In this document: in pieces, positions 24,475 to 33,573 of the stretch | Layout of the letters: the number at the start of each line of letters is the position of its first letter | Numbering within the stretch: the stretch's first letter is position 1 | NCBI GenBank assembly: GCA_043820045.1 | Contig: JBDREF010000043.1 | Coordinates: 1-47,517, forward strand | Length of the DNA: 47,517 nucleotides | DNA from: JBDREF01 sp043820045 | Lineage (GTDB): Bacteria; Planctomycetota; Phycisphaerae; Sedimentisphaerales; Anaerobacaceae | Reading direction: 5' to 3' | Notes under the pieces: model-generated | Seen by the model: only the letters and a program-made list of their open reading frames with translations | The model's database searches: none | Told to the model about the DNA's origin: nothing | Position numbers and translations under genes: made by a program

Positions 24475-26037
24475 ATGTTAGGGAAATTGACACTTCTGCT
24501 GATAAACTTACTGGCGGTTGGGGCCGTAAGTGCTGGCCAATATGATTCGATGTTTGTACTCGATGCGGGGGCCTTCAGGCATCATGTCGATTATTTCAAC
24601 GCGATGGAGCCGGAAAATCTCGTCAACTACATTCCTAATGAGCAGTCATGGGCGTGGCTTAGAGAGAATGTTCCCTTCTTTGAGTGTCCCGACAAAAGCT
24701 TCGAGCAGATTTATTATTTTCGGTGGTGGACGTTTCGCAAGCATCTGAAGAAAACGCCGGATGGCTTTGTCTTCACGGAATTCCTGGACAAGGTCGGTCA
24801 CAGCGGCAAATACAACACGATAAGCTGTGCTCTGGGACATCACATTTACGAAGGCACATGGCTACGCGAGAAGCGGTATATCGACGAGTACGCCCGCTTC
24901 TGGTACACCGGTCACGAAGGCGGCTTGCAGCCTCACTTGCATCGATACAGCAACTGGGCCACGTGGGCCCTGTACCGCAGGTACCTGGTAAATGGGGACA
25001 AGAAGTTCATTGTGGGCTTACTGGACGCTTTCCTGCGCGATTATGAGGTTTGGGAGAAAGAGCACGGCCTTGAGAACGGGCTCTTCTGGCAGTACGACGT
25101 GCGCGACGGGATGGAAGAGTCGATCAGCGGTTCTCGGAAGGACAAGAACGCCCGACCTACTTTGAGCAGTTATATGTATGGCAATGCTCTGGCGATATCC
25201 AGGGTCGCGCAAATGGCCGGCGGGCCGACACTCGCCGAGCAGTACGCCCAGAAGGCAGCGAAGCTGAGGTCGCTGGTCCAGTCGCTGATGTGGGACGAAG
25301 AGGCGCAGTTCTTCAAGGTCCGGTGTCCGAACGGCGAGTTGGCAGGCGTGCGGGAGGAGATCGGATTCATCCCGTGGTATTTCAATCTGCCGCAGCCCGG
25401 GTACGAGCGGGCGTGGCAACAGTTCACGGACCCGGAAGGATTCAAGGCGCCGATGGGAATCACCACGGCCGAAAGAAGACATCCCGCCTTTCGAAGTCAC
25501 GGCGTGGGAACGTGCGAGTGGGACGGGGCCGTGTGGCCCTACGCGACGAGCCAGACGCTCGTTGCCCTGGCGAACGTTCTCCGGAAGGAGTCCCAAGGAC
25601 TGAGAAACTATGAGCAAGAGTTCGTGAGCAAGTCAGACTACTTCGACGCCCTTCTGACATACGCCCGGTCCCACCGCTACAAGGACAAGCCCTATATAGG
25701 GGAGTACCTTGACGAGAAAAACGGGCAGTGGCTCAGACCGGACTCCGACCGCAGCCGGTATTACAATCATTCGACTTTCTGCGAGCTGGTGATTACCGGC
25801 CTGGCGGGACTTGTACCTCGCGAGGATGATACTGTTGTGGTTGATCCTTTGATTCCCGCCGATGCGTGGGATTGGTTCTGTCTCGATAACGTGCATTATC
25901 ACGGCCGGACGCTCACCATCCTCTGGGACCGAGACGGCGAGAAATATCACAAAGGCAAGGGCTTCAGCGTCTTTGCCGACGGCAGGAAGATTGCGGGCTC
26001 GGACAAGTTGGCGCGCGTAACAGGCGAGCTTCCCTGA
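24475..26037 (+). CDS. Secreted MGH1-like glycoside hydrolase ((alpha/alpha)6 barrel)
   Basis: 520 aa from the ATG at 24475, which begins a signal peptide (MLGKLTLLLINLLAVGAVSAG); the frame is open back to 24421. The body looks like a six-hairpin glycosidase of the MGH1/GH63 type: WTFRKHLKKTPDGFVFTEF, GLFWQYDVRDGMEESISG, YMYGNALAISRVAQMAG, GVGTCEWDGAVWPYATSQTLVALANVL, YYNHSTFCELVITGLAGL, then a short beta tail (VVVDPLIPADAWDWFCLDNV). The acidic residues in DVRDGMEES and CEWDGAVWP are the likely catalytic candidates. The substrate is not predictable; related enzymes act on alpha-glycosides. It stands alone, converging on the PQQ-propeller gene. Confidence 0.82.
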   Translation: MLGKLTLLLINLLAVGAVSAGQYDSMFVLDAGAFRHHVDYFNAMEPENLVNYIPNEQSWAWLRENVPFFECPDKSFEQIYYFRWWTFRKHLKKTPDGFVFTEFLDKVGHSGKYNTISCALGHHIYEGTWLREKRYIDEYARFWYTGHEGGLQPHLHRYSNWATWALYRRYLVNGDKKFIVGLLDAFLRDYEVWEKEHGLENGLFWQYDVRDGMEESISGSRKDKNARPTLSSYMYGNALAISRVAQMAGGPTLAEQYAQKAAKLRSLVQSLMWDEEAQFFKVRCPNGELAGVREEIGFIPWYFNLPQPGYERAWQQFTDPEGFKAPMGITTAERRHPAFRSHGVGTCEWDGAVWPYATSQTLVALANVLRKESQGLRNYEQEFVSKSDYFDALLTYARSHRYKDKPYIGEYLDEKNGQWLRPDSDRSRYYNHSTFCELVITGLAGLVPREDDTVVVDPLIPADAWDWFCLDNVHYHGRTLTILWDRDGEKYHKGKGFSVFADGRKIAGSDKLARVTGELP

Positions 26038-26056
26038 GTTGTCGCCGGGCAAGTGT

Positions 26057-26076
26057 GCCGATAATGATTCATCGGC
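26057..26076. terminator. Possible shared terminator hairpin
   Basis: GCCGAT (26057-26062) pairs with ATCGGC (26071-26076) around an 8-base loop, followed by TTCATTTG. It sits in the 40-base gap between convergent genes. Confidence 0.35.
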
Positions 26077-26077
26077 T

Positions 26078-27394
26078 TCATTTGCCGACGCAGTATAATC
26101 GTCGCGTCGTACGTATGAACAGCTGGCCGTGTGCGGCGCTGATAGAGGCGCGGACGACCTCGCGACCGCTCGGCTGGTCCATCGGAATCGTCTTAAGAAC
26201 CTCGCCGTTTGCCGCGTTGATTAGGGTGACTTCTCCAGCGTGGTTGATCAGGTAGATTTTTCCGTCTGCGGCCAGCGGCGAAGCTTCGTACTTGGCCCGG
26301 CCGGGTGTCTCGATGGTCCACTTGACCTTGCCCGTTTGCGGCTCGACGCGTGACAGATGCCTGCGTACGTCGTTGAGGATGAAGAAATCCCCATCGTAAA
26401 AAGCCGGCGTCGGAACGTCGGCCGTGACTTCCTTGACTGTATCCGTGCTGACCCAGGCCACGGCACTATCGCCGAGCACGCCTGAGCCGTCCGGCCGGAT
26501 GGCATAGATCGGACTGCCCTTCGGCGCACAAGCCAAAATGACGCCGTCACCGACCACAGGCGAGGTAACCAGCCGCCAATGGCCGATACGATTGGGGTTC
26601 CACGTGCCCCACCGCCATAATTCTTCGCCGGTCTTGGGGTCGTGCCCGGTCAGCGCATCGCCTCCGACGACCAGCAGTTGCCGACGGCCGTCGCGCGAGA
26701 ACGGAATCGGCGTGGTAAAAGCTTCGCGCGATTCGGCCACGGCTTTGCTCGGGCGGATTTGTCGCCACAGGGTCTTGCCCGTCTGCGGGTCCACAGCCAG
26801 CAGGTACGAGTCGTTCGGCCCGTCGCTTCGGCCGCGTCCACTGACGGGCACGTTCCGCTGAAGGGTCTGCACGTAGAGTCGGCCGTCAAGCAGCGCCGGA
26901 CTGCTGGCGAAAGTCCACAGGAACGCGAAAGTGCCGTAGTCATCCTGAATGTTGCGTTTCCACTGAGGCTGACCGTCCACGTCGAAGCACGCGAGGTCGC
27001 CGTTGGCGTAGAAGAAGACCACGATTTTCCCGTCGGTGACAGGCGAAGAAGCGGCGTACGTGCTGCGGGAGTCGCGGCTGATTCCCTGGGCTATGTCGTG
27101 CTGCCAGAGCAGCTTGCCGCTCGTGCGGTCGAGACACATCGCAAGCAGCATGTCCCTTGCCGAATCGACGCCGGACAGAAAGACCTTATCGCCCCAGATA
27201 ATCGGAGTGCCCGCGGAGCAGCCCGGCAAATCGACGCTCCAGGCGATTGACTCGGTTTGGCTCCAGGTTGAAGGCAGATCCTTCTCGTCGGTTGAGCCGT
27301 TGAAGTAAGGACCGCGCCAATTCGGCCAGTCGCCGGCTTGGGCCACGGATGCAGCCACTAATACGAACACCAAGAATTTAGAGAATTTACGCAT
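26078..27394 (-). CDS. Secreted PQQ-like beta-propeller repeat protein
   Basis: 438 aa from the ATG at 27394, preceded by GGAGG and starting a signal peptide (MRKFSKFLVFVLVAASVAQAG). Repeats of the type 'LDRTSGKLLWQHD', 'VDPQTGKTLWRQI', 'HDPKTGEELWRWG', 'VEPQTGKVKWTIE', 'INAANGEVLKTIP' show the PQQ-type/BamB-like eight-bladed propeller, opening with GDWPNWRGPYFNG. Such proteins are abundant in Planctomycetota. Without the dehydrogenase catalytic residues and cofactor genes they are more likely binding or scaffolding proteins than quinoproteins. It lies downstream of the ThuA-like gene with a 49-base gap, so they may be co-transcribed. Confidence 0.88.
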   Translation of the reverse strand: MRKFSKFLVFVLVAASVAQAGDWPNWRGPYFNGSTDEKDLPSTWSQTESIAWSVDLPGCSAGTPIIWGDKVFLSGVDSARDMLLAMCLDRTSGKLLWQHDIAQGISRDSRSTYAASSPVTDGKIVVFFYANGDLACFDVDGQPQWKRNIQDDYGTFAFLWTFASSPALLDGRLYVQTLQRNVPVSGRGRSDGPNDSYLLAVDPQTGKTLWRQIRPSKAVAESREAFTTPIPFSRDGRRQLLVVGGDALTGHDPKTGEELWRWGTWNPNRIGHWRLVTSPVVGDGVILACAPKGSPIYAIRPDGSGVLGDSAVAWVSTDTVKEVTADVPTPAFYDGDFFILNDVRRHLSRVEPQTGKVKWTIETPGRAKYEASPLAADGKIYLINHAGEVTLINAANGEVLKTIPMDQPSGREVVRASISAAHGQLFIRTTRRLYCVGK

Positions 27395-27443
27395 AGAGAT
27401 CACTTGCCTCCAAAAGTCAAATATCAACATGCAAGAAAAAGAA

Positions 27444-28379
27444 TCAGTATTTCAACTGGCTGGCCTTTGGCGTGACTTTGTCGATATTGGGCGTTACATC
27501 GACATTGACATTGCCCATTGCCCAGGCTAAGCCGCCGGCGATTATGCCCTGTACGTCGGGGTTGGTCCAGATGTCGTCGCGATGGCCGAACGAGGTATAG
27601 AAGACGCGTCCCTTGTTGTGCATGCGGGCCCACGTGGCTGGGAACGGCGGCCGCTGGTAGCAGTCGCCTTCCATGCCTTCGTTGTCCTCGATGAGAATCA
27701 CGTGCAGGTCTTTGGCGAAGTTCTTGAGCGTGTACCATTCCTCCTGGAGCTTCTGAGACTGGCCGAATTGCTTTACTCCGGGAAACTCGGGCGAGGCGGC
27801 TCGTATCATCGCTTCCTGCTGGGCGCCGTGCACGATGAACTCGCCGCCGATCATGGCGATATAGGGGTCCACTTCGGTCTGATTCTCGTTGCTGGGGCCT
27901 TTAGAATGGAAGGAATCGGTGGCGGCGTGTAAGCCTATGAATCCTTTACCTCGGGCGACGGTTCTCAGAAGTCTCTTTTTGCCCTTGATTGACATTGGCG
28001 GAGTGTTAGCTTTGTTGGGTTTTGTCAGGTCGCCGCTTGTGTAGAAGGCGATGGCATCGTACTGGCCGAGGTCGCCGTCGAACACACTCCCGTCTTTGGT
28101 ACAGAGAACTTCGAAGCCGTGCTTCTTGCCTAATTCGGTGAGGATTCTGTCGGAGATGCTGGGCTGGCCGTTCTTGATCTTGACGGCATCGTGTTCAAAG
28201 CCGGCTGAGCGTGAAAAATAGAGCACCTTCTGTTTTTTCTTCTCGGCAGCGGCTACCCAGTGCAGCGGGAAGGCCGAAGCTGCGATTACCACCGCACCGG
28301 TCGCTCGGAGCATATCGCGGCGATCCATGGCGTGGCTGTTGCTGTTCAGCCGGCTGGGAGAGTTCGTTTTGCTTCTCAT
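27444..28379 (-). CDS. Tat-exported ThuA-like domain protein
   Basis: 311 aa from the ATG at 28379, with GGAGG upstream; a TTG start at 28397 is less likely. The N-terminus has a twin-arginine-like signal DRRDMLRATGAVVIAASAFPLHW. The ThuA/GATase1-like fold follows: KVLYFSRSAGFEHDAVKI, YDAIAFYTSGDLT, RGKGFIGLHAATDSF, YIAMIGGEFIVHGAQQEAMI, RVFYTSFGHRDDIWTNPDVQGIIAGGLAWAMG. The family was named from trehalose utilisation. In Planctomycetota these proteins accompany sugar-related secreted proteins, but their activity is generally unproven. It precedes the PQQ-propeller gene. Confidence 0.88.
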   Translation of the reverse strand: MRSKTNSPSRLNSNSHAMDRRDMLRATGAVVIAASAFPLHWVAAAEKKKQKVLYFSRSAGFEHDAVKIKNGQPSISDRILTELGKKHGFEVLCTKDGSVFDGDLGQYDAIAFYTSGDLTKPNKANTPPMSIKGKKRLLRTVARGKGFIGLHAATDSFHSKGPSNENQTEVDPYIAMIGGEFIVHGAQQEAMIRAASPEFPGVKQFGQSQKLQEEWYTLKNFAKDLHVILIEDNEGMEGDCYQRPPFPATWARMHNKGRVFYTSFGHRDDIWTNPDVQGIIAGGLAWAMGNVNVDVTPNIDKVTPKASQLKY

Positions 28380-28532
28380 CGGTATTGTGACCTCCAAATC
28401 TTTGTCTCGGTTGGTTGTTTGCTTACCTCATCAACTCGGGGGCGCAACTTCATCGCCCTGAAGAACGCTGATGCTATTATCCCGAACTCTGGGGCTGTTG
28501 TCCACTCGAATCTCGCGACGGCCCAGCGCCGA

Positions 28533-28691
28533 TTATGGTTTCTCCAGAATATTTTCGCCTACCTCGCCGGCAGTTGTGATATCCTTGCCCAGGCCCTTGA
28601 CCGTTTGGCAGCCTATCAGCGAAAACGTCAGAAACGCCAAGGCGAGTATGAGAATAAATCTTCTTCCTACGGATTCCCTAAAACTAACCAT
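28533..28691 (-). CDS. Entericidin-like small lipoprotein
   Basis: 52 aa from the ATG at 28691; the longer frame to 28805 adds no family sequence. It is a signal peptide with lipobox, FLTFSLIGC, then QTVKGLGKDITTAGEVGEN, matching the entericidin A/B pattern (C-x-T-x-x-G-x-G-x-D-I-x-x-A-G). In enterobacteria these small outer-membrane lipoproteins form a toxin/antidote-like pair under stress. Here there is a single copy, as in most non-enteric bacteria, where the role is unclear. It has its own putative promoter and no partner. Confidence 0.85.
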   Translation of the reverse strand: MVSFRESVGRRFILILALAFLTFSLIGCQTVKGLGKDITTAGEVGENILEKP

Positions 28692-28740
28692 CTCTTGTAT
28701 TCCTCGATAGACCACACACAGCGTCAACACAGAATTTACA

Positions 28741-28770
28741 TTTATATCGGCAGACCTCTTTGCCTGTCGA
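28741..28770 (-). promoter_or_regulatory. Possible sigma-70-like promoter for the entericidin-like gene
   Basis: On the minus strand TCGACA (28770-28765), an 18-base spacer and TATAAA (28746-28741) lie about 50 bases before the ATG at 28691. Identified by eye. Confidence 0.35.
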
Positions 28771-28911
28771 TAGTCCAATGTGGAATCCCGGCGGATCGCG
28801 ACCAAAAAAGCCTTGCAATTGGATGGAAAACTCGGTAACCTTAAAGCGTTTGTTCGGGGCTTGGCCCCAGGGGTTGGCGAGGGAGCAATTACTTTTACTT
28901 TTTAGGTTCTT

Positions 28912-31038
28912 ATGAGTCTTGAGAAGTTTTTCAATCCGGATTCGGTTGCGATTGTCGGGGCCTCGCAGGCCGAAGGGAAAGTCGGGTATGAGGTCCTGGC
29001 CAACATGCTTGCCGCAGGTTACAAGGGCAAGATCTTCCCGGTGAACAACAAGGCCGAATCGGCCTCAGGGTGTCCCTTGCGGGAGATTCAGGGTTTGAAG
29101 TGCTACGGCGACCTCGAATCAATCGGCGAGACGCCTGATCTGGTGGTCATAATCATTCCGGCCAAAGTCGTGCCCTCGGTAATGCGCCAATGCGCTAAAC
29201 TCGGCGTAAAGGCCGTCATAATCATTACCGCCGGCTTCAAGGAGGTGGGCAAGGAAGGCCAGGAACTCGAGCAGCAGGTGATTCAAATCGCCAGGCAATC
29301 GGGCATCAGAGTCATCGGGCCGAACTGCCTTGGCTTGATAGTTACGGCCAATAAGCTCAACGCCAGCTTCGGAGGGGATTTGCCCCGCAAGGGAGCGATT
29401 GGCTACCTGTCGCAATCGGGAGCACTGCTGGCGGCGATTCTTGATATGGCCAATGCGCGCGGTATCGGCTTCAGCAAGCTTATCAGCATTGGCAACAAGG
29501 CCGATGTGAACGAGCTGGACCTGATAAGGGCGCTCGGGGCCGATCCTGATACGCGCGTAATCGCCGGCTACCTGGAGAGCATTACCGATGGTAACGCTTT
29601 CGTAAGCCAGGCGGAGAAAATTTCAGGCGGCAAACCCATCCTCCTGATGAAATCGGGAGGCACCGAGGCCGGCGCCAAGGCGGCGTCGTCACATACCGGC
29701 AGCCTTGCCGGCAGTGAGACCGCGTACGAGGCCGTATTTGAGAGAGCGGGAATCATCCGGTGTTTCTCCATCGAGTCGCAATTTGATTTTGCGCAGGCCT
29801 TTGCCAATCAGCCCTTGCCTGCCGGGGCACGTGTCGCAGTCATCACCAACGCCGGCGGGCCGGGAATCATGGCTGCCGATGCAATTGAGCGCCAGGGGCT
29901 GGAATTTGCGAAACTTACCGACGAGACCATACAGAAGCTGGCTTCGGGGCTGCCGCCGGCGGCGAATCTCTACAACCCCGTCGATGTTTTGGGCGATGCG
30001 CTTGCTGACAGGTACGAGTTCGCGCTGAATGTGGTTCTGGCCGATCCCAGTGTTGATATCGCCGTGGTGATTCTGACTCCCCAGGCAATGACAGAGGCGG
30101 CCAAGACCGCCCAGGTCGTCGCGAAAGTTTCGGTCCGGGAGCCGCGAAAGACGATTCTCGCATCTTTTCTGGGTGCGAACAGAATTTCCGACGCGGTCAA
30201 AATACTGCAGGAAAACGGGATACCGCAGTACGGCTCGCCGGAGAACGCCGTACTGACCGCCAGGCTGATGGTGGACTACGTCAGATGGCGGGCCAGGCCC
30301 AAGCGGGTTGTGAAGATGTTCCCCGTTAACCGCAGAAAAGTCGAGAATATTGTCGAAAAGCATCTCCGGCGCGGGCTTCGCGAAGTCGGCGAGACCGAAG
30401 CGAAGGAGGTACTTGAGGCATACGGCTTTTCTACTCCCGCAGGTTCCATCGCCACTACTGGTCAGCAGGCGGTAAACATCGCCCGGCAGCTTGGCTACCC
30501 CGTGGTTTTGAAGATATGGTCCCCGGACATTATCCACAAATCCGATGTCGGCGGCGTCAAGATCGGGCTCAAAACCGACCAGGAGGTGGTGGACGCTTTC
30601 GACCTGATGATGTATCGAATATCCAAAAAAATGCCGGATGCCGACATACTCGGCGTGCTCGTCCAGGAAATGTGCGCGGCGGGAAAAGAGGTTATTCTCG
30701 GGATGAATCGCGATCCGCATTTCGGTCCTCTGATGATGTTCGGGATGGGCGGAACGATGGTCGAAGTGCTTCGCGATGTGTCGTTTTACCTGGCGCCTGT
30801 GACGGCCGAAGAGGCACGACAGATGCTCGTCAACACCAGAACCTATAAGATGCTCAAAGGTGTACGGGGCGAAGAAGGCGTGGATATCGAGGCGATTGCC
30901 GAAGGACTCCAGAGACTGTCGCAGTTGGTTACTGAATTTCCCGAGATCCAGGAGCTGGACATAAACCCCTATATCGTCGGTCCGGAGGGCACGACGCCGA
31001 TAGCGGTGGATGCAAGAATGAGTGTGGAAAAAGCCTGA
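28912..31038 (+). CDS. ADP-forming acetate/acyl-CoA ligase (fused alpha-beta subunits)
   Basis: 708 aa with the fused arrangement. The N-terminal CoA-binding Rossmann domain (FFNPDSVAIVGASQAEGKVGYEVL) is followed by two CoA-ligase subdomains with the phosphorylated histidine H261 in SSHTGSLAGSETAYEAVF, then a C-terminal ATP-grasp domain (LGYPVVLKIWSPDIIHKSDVGGVKIGL, EVILGMNRDPHFGPLMMFGMGG, ELDINPYIV). It interconverts acyl-CoA + ADP + phosphate with acid + CoA + ATP, conserving energy during fermentation of sugars or amino acids. The next gene follows after 16 bases, so the two are co-transcribed. Confidence 0.93.
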   Translation: MSLEKFFNPDSVAIVGASQAEGKVGYEVLANMLAAGYKGKIFPVNNKAESASGCPLREIQGLKCYGDLESIGETPDLVVIIIPAKVVPSVMRQCAKLGVKAVIIITAGFKEVGKEGQELEQQVIQIARQSGIRVIGPNCLGLIVTANKLNASFGGDLPRKGAIGYLSQSGALLAAILDMANARGIGFSKLISIGNKADVNELDLIRALGADPDTRVIAGYLESITDGNAFVSQAEKISGGKPILLMKSGGTEAGAKAASSHTGSLAGSETAYEAVFERAGIIRCFSIESQFDFAQAFANQPLPAGARVAVITNAGGPGIMAADAIERQGLEFAKLTDETIQKLASGLPPAANLYNPVDVLGDALADRYEFALNVVLADPSVDIAVVILTPQAMTEAAKTAQVVAKVSVREPRKTILASFLGANRISDAVKILQENGIPQYGSPENAVLTARLMVDYVRWRARPKRVVKMFPVNRRKVENIVEKHLRRGLREVGETEAKEVLEAYGFSTPAGSIATTGQQAVNIARQLGYPVVLKIWSPDIIHKSDVGGVKIGLKTDQEVVDAFDLMMYRISKKMPDADILGVLVQEMCAAGKEVILGMNRDPHFGPLMMFGMGGTMVEVLRDVSFYLAPVTAEEARQMLVNTRTYKMLKGVRGEEGVDIEAIAEGLQRLSQLVTEFPEIQELDINPYIVGPEGTTPIAVDARMSVEKA

Positions 31039-31054
31039 TTGGGCGGAAGAAGCC

Positions 31055-32926
31055 ATGGAAAAATTGGATTGGAAGGAAAGATACAAAGACAAAATAAGCA
31101 CTGCCGGGGCGGCAATGAAGTCTATCAAGTCCGGCAACAGCATATTCATAGGCACAGGCTGCGGCCAGCCGCAATATCTTGTCGATGCTCTGGTCGAGTA
31201 TTCCAGCCATATTTACGACGCTCATATTGTGCACCTGTTAACGATGGGTACCGCGCCGTACACCCACGAAAAATTCCGTGATAAGTTCAAGATGAACAGT
31301 CTCTTTGTCGCCGACAACGTCCGAGACGCTTTGAATCAAGGTGCGGCCGATTACACGCCTATATTCCTGTCGGAAATACCTTACGAATTCGAGACGGGAA
31401 GGATTCCGATAGACGTCGCTCTGATAAGCGTCTCGCCGCCTGATGCGAGCGGCTTGTGCAGTCTGGGAGTTTCCGTCGATATCGTTAAATCCGCAGCCGC
31501 AAACGCCATGTATGTGATTGCCCAGGTCAACGGCAGAATGCCCAGGACGTTCGGCAACAGTTTCCTTCATGTCAACGACATCGATTTTCTCGTGCCTTTC
31601 GACGAAGATGTAATCGAGACGGCGGTTCCCCCATTCGATGATGCGCTCCGGCGCATCGGGCAGAATATCGCCCGACTTGTCGAGGACGGCAGCACCATAG
31701 AATGCGGCATCGGCCGCGTTCCGCAGGCTCTTGCCGAATTCCTCAAAGACAAGAAAGACCTCGGCGTGCATACCGAAATGTTCGGCGACTGGATCATCGA
31801 CTTGATTGAATGTGGTGCGATCACTTGCTCCAAGAAAAGCCTGAATCGCGGAAAGGTCGTGGCGAGTTTTTGTATGGGCACACGACGGCTCTACGATTAC
31901 ATAGACAATAATCCTTTCTTCGAGTTCTACCCCACCGAGTACGTTAACGACCCGGTGATCATAAGCCAGCACGAAAAGATGGTGGCGATCAACGTCGGTC
32001 TGGAGATCGATTTGACGGGCCAGGTCTGCGCTGATTCGTTAGGCTACCAGTTCTACAGCGGCATTGGCGGGCAGGTCGATTTCATCCGGGGCGCCTCCAG
32101 GAGCAGAGGCGGCAAGCCCGTCATAGCTATGCCGTCAACCGCCAGGGACGGCCAGGTCAGCAGAATCGTGCCGCACTTGACCGAGGGAGCAGGCGTGGTC
32201 ACCACCCGCGGCGACGTCCACTATGTAGTCACCGAATATGGCATTGCCTATCTGCACGGCAAGAGCATAAGGGAGCGGGTATTGGCACTGGTCAATATCG
32301 CCCATCCGAAATTCCGAACAGAACTCATCCAGGCGGCGAAAGCTCAAAAGTATATCTATGCCGACCAGATCGAATTTGACAGTGATAAAGTCACATATCC
32401 GGAAGAATTGGAACGTCACGATACCCTCCGCGACGGTACCGAGGTTTTCTTCCGGCCCGTCAAACCTACCGACGAGGCGGAGCTATCCGAAATGCTGTAT
32501 TCGCTCAGCGAGGCCTCCGTGCGAACACGATATATGGCGCAAACGGTGACATTCCCTCACAAAGACGTTCAGCGGTTGACCAATATCGATTACAGCCAGA
32601 ATCTCGCTATAGTCGGCACGGTTCCCAGTGTTTCGGGCGAGGAATTTGTGGCAATCGCCCAGTATTTTCTCGATCCCAAAACGAACTCTGCTGAGGTGGC
32701 ATTCCTTGTGCAAGACGAGTGGCAGAAAAAGGGAATGGGAACATTCCTCTTGAATTATCTTACCCAAATCGCCAGGAAACGCGGCGTCAAGCAGTTCTAC
32801 GCCAAGGTACTCTCTGCCAACAAGCCGATGCTGGCCATCTTTCATAATTCCGGGTATGGAGTAAAAACGGAATTTGACGGCGAGGTTTACAGCATAACCT
32901 ACGACTTGGAGAAGAGGAAAAACTGA
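31055..32926 (+). CDS. Acetyl-CoA hydrolase/CoA-transferase fused to a GNAT acetyltransferase
   Basis: 623 aa from the ATG at 31055; the frame is open from 31022 but the first residues would overlap the ligase gene. Residues ~1-450 are the two-domain acetyl-CoA hydrolase/4-hydroxybutyrate CoA-transferase fold (SGNSIFIGTGCGQPQYLVDAL ... YQFYSGIGGQVDFIRGASRSRGGKPVIAMPS). Residues ~455-623 are a GNAT domain (TEVFFRPVKPTDEAELSEML ... VQDEWQKKGMGTFLLNYL, the acetyl-CoA pyrophosphate loop). This fused architecture occurs in some anaerobes. A plausible job is to move CoA between acids while the GNAT arm acetylates, perhaps regulating the neighbouring ligase; that part is inference. Confidence 0.9.
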   Translation: MEKLDWKERYKDKISTAGAAMKSIKSGNSIFIGTGCGQPQYLVDALVEYSSHIYDAHIVHLLTMGTAPYTHEKFRDKFKMNSLFVADNVRDALNQGAADYTPIFLSEIPYEFETGRIPIDVALISVSPPDASGLCSLGVSVDIVKSAAANAMYVIAQVNGRMPRTFGNSFLHVNDIDFLVPFDEDVIETAVPPFDDALRRIGQNIARLVEDGSTIECGIGRVPQALAEFLKDKKDLGVHTEMFGDWIIDLIECGAITCSKKSLNRGKVVASFCMGTRRLYDYIDNNPFFEFYPTEYVNDPVIISQHEKMVAINVGLEIDLTGQVCADSLGYQFYSGIGGQVDFIRGASRSRGGKPVIAMPSTARDGQVSRIVPHLTEGAGVVTTRGDVHYVVTEYGIAYLHGKSIRERVLALVNIAHPKFRTELIQAAKAQKYIYADQIEFDSDKVTYPEELERHDTLRDGTEVFFRPVKPTDEAELSEMLYSLSEASVRTRYMAQTVTFPHKDVQRLTNIDYSQNLAIVGTVPSVSGEEFVAIAQYFLDPKTNSAEVAFLVQDEWQKKGMGTFLLNYLTQIARKRGVKQFYAKVLSANKPMLAIFHNSGYGVKTEFDGEVYSITYDLEKRKN

Positions 32927-33026
32927 TTTTTGGGCCCGGTGCATCGGATCGGCTCGAACCGGTTGCAGGTCTTTTTTGATGTCAATCTCCGGGGCCAAAA
33001 TAATGAACTTTGTGTGCCTAATTTTC

Positions 33027-33055
33027 TTGCAGTCATCGGCCGTTCTGTGTAAAGT
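33027..33055 (+). promoter_or_regulatory. Sigma-70-like promoter of tRNA-Phe
   Basis: TTGCAG (33027-33032), a 17-base spacer and TAAAGT (33050-33055), ending 22 bases before the tRNA. Confidence 0.45.
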
Positions 33056-33077
33056 AGCCCAGTCCTTTTTGGAACAA

Positions 33078-33150
<73 letters not shown>

Positions 33151-33165
33151 TTACCTTAACTTTCT

Positions 33166-33197
33166 GGCTGTCAAGCACTTATGGCGGACAGCCTTTT
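33166..33197 (+). terminator. Intrinsic terminator after tRNA-Phe
   Basis: GGCTGTC (33166-33172) pairs with GACAGCC (33187-33193), a 7-bp stem with a 14-base loop, followed at once by TTTTGT. Confidence 0.6.
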
Positions 33198-33573
33198 GTA
33201 CAACTCCACCTACGCATTAACCGGATGAGCCAAAAGTTCGTCAATCAGGTCAAGTCTGCGCCACCTTGCTTCAAAAGAGAACCCCGCTCCTGGACCCGGC
33301 AATGAGGTTTTCATCCTCGGCAGCGGCCTGATGTCACGACCAATAGGAGTTCGAGTCCGCAGGTTCGACTTGAAGATGGAGGGGCGGGACCAATATCACT
33401 GACGGGCCATCTGCATAACACCTACCGGTTCGAAGTTCGGTGGTCTGACTTGCCTACCCAGAGGTAAACAGAGGACAACTCGTTACCGCTTCGAGCCGTC
33501 CAGAGGCAGGTTCGGCACCCTCCACCGGTGAGGGAATAGACGCACGCTTGGCTTGAGAGAGGAATCCTCTGGC
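33198..33573. other. Gene-free region, about 375 bases
   Basis: Between the tRNA-Phe terminator and the end of the minus-strand esterase gene. It contains only short overlapping ORFs without recognisable content and a short AGAGGA/TCCTCT hairpin at 33558-33570 that could end the esterase transcript. No tRNA or repeat could be supported. Confidence 0.4.

Noticed and set aside
29689..31155. Long minus-strand frame opposite the acyl-CoA ligase
   Set aside because: It is the antisense shadow of a strongly conserved gene.
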